NCBI GenBank assembly: GCA_964374115.1
Contig: CAYJXK010000010.1
Location: 1-23,767, forward strand
DNA: 23,767 nucleotides
Direction: 5' to 3'
From: CAYJXK01 sp964374115
Lineage (GTDB): Bacteria > Patescibacteriota > Patescibacteriia > Magasanikbacterales > UBA922
The notes beneath the pieces were generated by a model. That model saw only the letters and a list, made by a program, of their open reading frames with translations. It was not told the origin of the DNA and did no database searches. The position numbers and the translations under genes are program-made. Below, in pieces: positions 20,261 to 23,767 of the stretch. Positions within the stretch are counted from its first letter, which is position 1. Each line of letters starts with the position of its first letter.

Positions 20261-21205
20261 TTACAATGTATGATGTGTCTCTAAAAATCGAACTGTGCCA
20301 CTTTTTACTCGCATCACGACCGAGTGGGTGATGCAATAATCGGCGGTGTACCTCACGCCTCGGAGCATGGGACCGTCCAGAACACCTGTCGCGGTGAACG
20401 TCAAATCCTGTCCTTTTGCCAAATCCTCAAGCGTTAATTTTTTTTGGATATCACTGTCGCTCATTCCCAAAGATGCCAGTAGTCCATATTGTGTGTCATC
20501 TTTTGGCATGAGACGGGCTTGAAATCCGCCGCCGAGACATTTGATCGCAACACTCGCGAGCACTGCCTCGGCGCTTGCTCCAATCCCAAAAAGTATATCA
20601 ATTCCCGAGTGAGGCAAGCACGGAGCGATAGCGCCAGCGACATCTCCATCAGTAATAAGCACAACTCGTGCGCTAGCGTTTCGAATTTCTTGAATCAAGG
20701 ATTCATGACGCGGACGATCAAGCACAATCACAACCATTTCTCGCGCATCTTTTCCCAAACATGTCGCAACTCTCTCAATATTTTCCCGAATTGACACATC
20801 AAGATCAATCACATCTTTCCCCTTGGGTCCGCACGCGATCTTATTCATATACATGTCCGGCGCTCGAAACAAACTTCCCCGAGTTCCCGTTGCAATGACA
20901 GATATCGCGTTCGGCCGACCGTTCGCGACACTATCTGTACATTCAAGCGGATCCACGGCAAGATCAAACAAAGGTCCATTTCCTTTCCCAAGAATTTCGC
21001 CCACATACAATTCCGGCGCTTCATCTTTGGCGCCTTCTCCAATCACGACTTCTGCGGAAAATGGAATATCTTTGAATCGTGATCGCATGGCATCAACCGC
21101 CGCTTGATCTGCCGCGTGTTTGTTGCCTCGACCTGTCCATTGTCCTGCCGCGATAGCAGCCGCCTCAGTCACTCGAACAAACTCTAAGGCAAGATTGCGA
21201 TCCAT
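20261..21205 (-). CDS. glpX: Class II fructose-1,6-bisphosphatase
   Basis: GlpX removes the 1-phosphate from fructose-1,6-bisphosphate, the committed step of gluconeogenesis. The ATG at 21205 gives MDRNLALEFVRVTEAAAIAA, the usual GlpX start (314 residues). An upstream in-frame TTG at 21229 would overlap the previous gene. WTGRGNKHAADQAAVDAMR, VVIGEGAKDEAPELYVGE, DLAVDPLECTDSVANG, VLDRPRHESLIQEIR, LITDGDVAGAI and GIGASAEAVLASVAIKCLGG match the family, including metal-binding acidic residues. Together with aldolase and GAPDH it defines a gluconeogenic rather than glycolytic operon. Confidence 0.95.
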   Translation of the reverse strand: MDRNLALEFVRVTEAAAIAAGQWTGRGNKHAADQAAVDAMRSRFKDIPFSAEVVIGEGAKDEAPELYVGEILGKGNGPLFDLAVDPLECTDSVANGRPNAISVIATGTRGSLFRAPDMYMNKIACGPKGKDVIDLDVSIRENIERVATCLGKDAREMVVIVLDRPRHESLIQEIRNASARVVLITDGDVAGAIAPCLPHSGIDILFGIGASAEAVLASVAIKCLGGGFQARLMPKDDTQYGLLASLGMSDSDIQKKLTLEDLAKGQDLTFTATGVLDGPMLRGVRYTADYCITHSVVMRVKSGTVRFLETHHTL

Positions 21206-21225
21206 AATCAAAGGTGTACACCTGG

Positions 21226-21567
21226 TCAAAATATTTCTTCTTCCCCTTCATCTGGCGGTTGGACAAACGCTTCATTGAGTTTCTCATCGTCATCCTCAGA
21301 CGCATACTCCCCGTGCTCCTCGCCTGTTGCATGAACCCAGAGTTCTTCTGCATTGATATCAAGCCCCAATTCATCTGCATGCTCACTATACCATTGTTCA
21401 AATGCCACACGCAATTCATCAACATCAGATGCCTGATCAAACGCATCTTCGAGTAGCGCGTATTTTTCTTGATGAGAAATCACGGTTTCTTCCTCCATTC
21501 GGTCGAACAATGTTTGGATGTGCGACAAAACCGCTTGTTTTGTTGTTTCAAATCGCTCTTCCTCCAT
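21226..21567 (-). CDS. Small acidic protein of unknown function
   Basis: I do not recognise this 113-residue protein. It starts MEEERFETTKQAVLSHIQTL and is predicted mainly helical, with amphipathic stretches up to about residue 75. A strongly acidic tail (SEDDDEKLNEAFVQPPDEGEEEIF) follows. The ATG at 21567 is preferred over an in-frame TTG at 21579. It is the first gene of the glpX-aldolase-gap operon and ends 20 bases before the glpX start. The acidic tail could contact a basic partner, but no role can be assigned. Confidence 0.7.
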   Translation of the reverse strand: MEEERFETTKQAVLSHIQTLFDRMEEETVISHQEKYALLEDAFDQASDVDELRVAFEQWYSEHADELGLDINAEELWVHATGEEHGEYASEDDDEKLNEAFVQPPDEGEEEIF

Positions 21568-21615
21568 AGGAAAGATCAATAAAAATAAAAATAAAAAAAG
21601 AAAAATGTAGGATGG

Positions 21616-21643
21616 ACTATATCATAGATAAATCGGTTTGCAA
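21616..21643 (-). promoter_or_regulatory. Predicted promoter of the gluconeogenic operon
   Basis: On the minus strand TTGCAA (21638-21643) and TATAGT (21616-21621) are 16 bp apart, leaving a U-rich leader of about 40 nt before the ATG at 21567. TTGCAA is its own complement and could also serve as the -35 of a weak plus-strand promoter for xthA. Confidence 0.45.
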
Positions 21644-21703
21644 TACGCTCCTTGTGGACAAATATTTCCTCCTCTGCCATACTACGTCCACTTTATTTCT
21701 CGT

Positions 21704-22507
21704 ATGCCAAAAAAAAATATATCTCTCATCTCATGGAATGTCAACGGTCTCCGCGCAGTCATCAGAAAAAATATGTTTCTGCCGTTTCTCAAAAAATATG
21801 ATCCTGATATTTTGTGTCTTCAAGAAATAAAAACGCACGGGCGTGATCAGATTGATATTGATTTGCCAGAATACAAAGAATTTTGGAATCCTGCCACCAA
21901 AAAAGGATATTCAGGGACAGCAATATTTACGAAACAACATCCTCTCTCTATTACGATGGGTATTCAAACAAAAAAAAATATATTTGATGCCCAAGGCAGA
22001 GATGCCATGACAGAAGGACGAGTGTTGGCACTTGAATTTAAAAATTTTTTTGTGGTGAATGTCTACACACCAAATGCCAAAGATGATTTGTCACGTTTGG
22101 ATTTTCGGTACACGCTGTGGGATCCACTGTTTCTTTCTTACTGTAAAACACTTGAACAAAAAAAACCCGTGATCATGTGCGGCGACTTTAATGTCGCACA
22201 CACAGAAATTGACTTAGCGCGACCAAAAGAAAATGAAGGAAATAAAGGATTCACGAAGGAAGAACGAAAAGGATTTGACAATATCGTAAAGGCAGGATTT
22301 GTGGACACACTCCGATTTTTGCACGGAGAAAAAAAGGGTCTCTACACCTGGTGGTCACCATGGGCACAGGCACGAGAGAGAAATGTGGGATGGCGCATTG
22401 ATTATGTCCTCGTAAGTGCATCGCTCAAAAAACACGTAAAAAAAGCGTTCATCCTCCCGGATGTTTTCGGTTCAGACCACTGCCCAGTGGGGATCGAGAT
22501 TGAATAA
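21704..22507 (+). CDS. xthA: Exodeoxyribonuclease III (AP endonuclease)
   Basis: ExoIII cuts at abasic sites and removes 3' blocking groups in base-excision repair. The start MPKKNISLISWNVNGLRAV at 21704 gives 267 residues, the usual length, and the open frame upstream has no family similarity. ISWNVNGLR, DILCLQEIKT (metal-binding glutamate), GYSGTAIFTK, VVNVYTPNA, MCGDFNVAHTEIDLARP (Asp/Asn pair), GLYTWWSPW, WRIDYVLVS and the final GSDHCPVGIEIE (catalytic Asp-His) are all present. It is the only longer plus-strand gene, divergent from the gluconeogenic operon and convergent with the rRNA genes. Functionally it complements EndoQ in repairing deaminated or abasic DNA. Confidence 0.96.
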   Translation: MPKKNISLISWNVNGLRAVIRKNMFLPFLKKYDPDILCLQEIKTHGRDQIDIDLPEYKEFWNPATKKGYSGTAIFTKQHPLSITMGIQTKKNIFDAQGRDAMTEGRVLALEFKNFFVVNVYTPNAKDDLSRLDFRYTLWDPLFLSYCKTLEQKKPVIMCGDFNVAHTEIDLARPKENEGNKGFTKEERKGFDNIVKAGFVDTLRFLHGEKKGLYTWWSPWAQARERNVGWRIDYVLVSASLKKHVKKAFILPDVFGSDHCPVGIEIE

Positions 22508-22514
22508 AAAAGGA

Positions 22515-22631
22515 CCCAATCTTGGCGGTGGCCTACTCTTGCCTTGCGGCTACCATCGGGGCTGACGGGCTTAACTGCTGTGTTCGGGATGGGAACAGGT
22601 GTACCCCCGTCGCAAGAACCACCAAGATTGG
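22515..22631 (-). rRNA. rrf: 5S ribosomal RNA
   Basis: On the minus strand the conserved 5S core CCCATCCCGAACACAGCAGTT is present in full, with AAGCCC, GGTAGCCGC and the closing helix TCTTGGTGG/CCACCGCCAAGA. The terminal helix continues outward through GGATCC/GGGTCC into A and T runs, pairing about 20 positions (22506-22525 with 22622-22641). The 5S end helix thus probably doubles as an intrinsic terminator for both the rRNA operon and xthA. Ends are approximate. Confidence 0.93.
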
Positions 22632-22640
22632 ATCCTTTTT

Positions 22641-22682
22641 TGAATTCAGAGTTCTTACCTATGAACTGTGAACTTTGAACTA
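22641..22682. repeat. GAATTC/GAACTTTGAAC low-complexity tract in the 23S-5S spacer
   Basis: The spacer between 23S and 5S holds GAATTCAGAGTTC and GAACTGTGAACTTTGAAC units. The same kind of tract occurs inside glmS and, more loosely, inside the ACL alpha gene. Confidence 0.6.
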
Positions 22683-22689
22683 TAAGCAC

Positions 22690-22993
<304 letters not shown>

Positions 22994-23712
22994 CGTGTTA
23001 ATTCCACTATTACTAGTGGCACAGACTATACCTTCACCCTCTTGGACAAAACCAAGGAGGGGCTGACGTGTTACAGACATTAATGAATGTCCGTCGTCCC
23101 AATTTAATTGGGATCAGTCGTTACGGGGGTACAAATTATGTTCCTTCAAAAAATCAAGCAGTGCAGCAGAAGTATTTACTCTTTTTTAGAGTAATTTAAC
23201 TGCTGATATTTATCCACAAATCGCGCCGCTTTTACCATTTTTCCAATGGTAAATTTTCCGCTCATAATTTGAGCGATCTTTAAGGCCACGATTACATGCT
23301 TATGCTTCATTCTTGTATAAGGTCGCAAAAATTTCAATACTTTCATCACTGATTTAAACCCGACAATGGTATATTCTGTTATATCGTCGTTGCGGTCTCG
23401 AATATACCCATATTTCAAAATTCGTTTGATCCATTCAAGATGGTGGCGGTTAATTGTTTTTTGATAAAAAACAACGCTTGCCCGAATTTGAAATCCATAA
23501 ATATAATCTTTTCTTCGCACCAACTAAAACAGTATACAGCCATCGCCGTCTAAAAAACCAGCAATGTAAGATTTTGTTGTGGATGAAATTTTTGCCATAC
23601 ATTGACCTTCCCACGGTATTGCCCTTCAATCCAGTCCGTAGATTGGTAGGGTTTCACCGTTATGAGTCAGTACTATACCATCATATTTCTATGATGTAAC
23701 GCAATGTTATTT
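22994..23712 (-). other. Group I intron in 23S rRNA (site equivalent to E. coli 2593)
   Basis: Removing 719 nt joins GGTTCAGAACGT to CGTGAGACAG, which restores the universal 23S sequence. The 5' exon ends in U and the intron ends in G, as group I introns require. The exon AACGT can pair with intron GCGTT (23698-23702) through a short loop, forming P1 with the canonical U-G at the splice site. AAGGTATAGTC (23024-23034 on the minus strand) fits the 3' strand of P7. By counting from A2602 in E. coli numbering, the insertion follows U2593, the site of the I-CreI intron of Chlamydomonas chloroplast 23S rRNA. The intron carries a LAGLIDADG reading frame, now broken. Confidence 0.92.
23176..23598 (-). 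pseudogene. I-CreI-like LAGLIDADG homing endonuclease, interrupted by TAG
   Basis: From the ATG at 23598, preceded by GGAAGG, the frame reads MAKISSTTKSYIAGFLDGDG, the LAGLIDADG helix with its catalytic aspartate, then CILF and a TAG at 23524-23526. The same frame continues for 115 codons: LVRRKDYIYGFQIRASVVFY, GYIRDRNDDITEYTIVG, VLKFLRPYTRMKHKHVIVAL and a tail ending RFVDKYQQLNYSKKE. The order and spacing match I-CreI (YLAGFVDGDGSI, GYVRDR, LQPFLKLKQKQ, WVDQIAALNDSK). The TAG stands where I-CreI has Gln26, so a single CAG to TAG change explains it. The remaining frame lacks the active site, so the endonuclease should be inactive unless the stop is read through. Confidence 0.85.

Positions 23713-23767
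<55 letters not shown>

Noticed and set aside
23210..23218. DnaA box TTATCCACA
   Set aside because: It lies inside the intron endonuclease reading frame and is isolated, so chance is the simplest reading.

Overview
The window looks like chromosome from a streamlined bacterium, most likely of the Candidate Phyla Radiation (Patescibacteria) type. The clues are a 23S rRNA gene split by a group I intron with a LAGLIDADG reading frame, compact operons with overlapping genes, few clear Shine-Dalgarno sequences, and minimal versions of central pathways. That placement is inference. TGA is used as a normal stop (folK, the CADD-like gene and the citryl-CoA lyase gene all end with it), so the code is standard. 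Nearly all genes lie on the minus strand. The exceptions are xthA, tRNA-Arg and a 23-residue basic peptide.

Left part (1-3280): a DsbA-like thiol oxidoreductase is followed by two small cysteine-containing membrane proteins. The first of these is interrupted by an in-frame TGA, and a further small membrane protein upstream carries a frameshift. Next come a 188-nt nested hairpin, tRNA-Arg(CCG), an AT-rich spacer with clustered TTTACA/TGTAAA half-sites, and a tiny Lys/Arg-rich peptide gene ending at a perfect terminator palindrome.

Middle part (3278-10801): a folate operon contains a CADD-type self-sacrificing pABA synthase, folP, folB and folK, and ends with the DNA-repair enzyme EndoQ. Upstream are the parts of a split ATP-citrate lyase: a stand-alone citryl-CoA lyase, a SucD-like alpha subunit and a SucC-like beta subunit carrying the ACL citrate-binding signature. 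An orphan protein and a repeat hairpin sit inside the cluster.

Right-middle part (10792-17919): a tight operon holds a HAD hydrolase, a GlmU-like uridylyltransferase without its acetyltransferase domain, GlmS, YvcK, a GNAT acetyltransferase, an rRNA-type methyltransferase and an RluA-type pseudouridine synthase. Its theme is UDP-GlcNAc supply and RNA modification. A 137-bp MITE-like element separates it from a TrmB-type regulator.

Right part (18188-23767): an acidic orphan, GlpX, class I aldolase and GAPDH form a gluconeogenic operon. A divergent xthA follows, then 5S rRNA and the 3' part of 23S rRNA. The 23S gene is split by a 719-nt group I intron at the position used by the I-CreI intron, and the intron's I-CreI-like endonuclease is killed by one TAG.

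A theme across the window is small repeats. One is a family of hairpins with covarying stems at three loci. Others are short perfect palindromes and low-complexity tracts lying in frame inside conserved enzymes.
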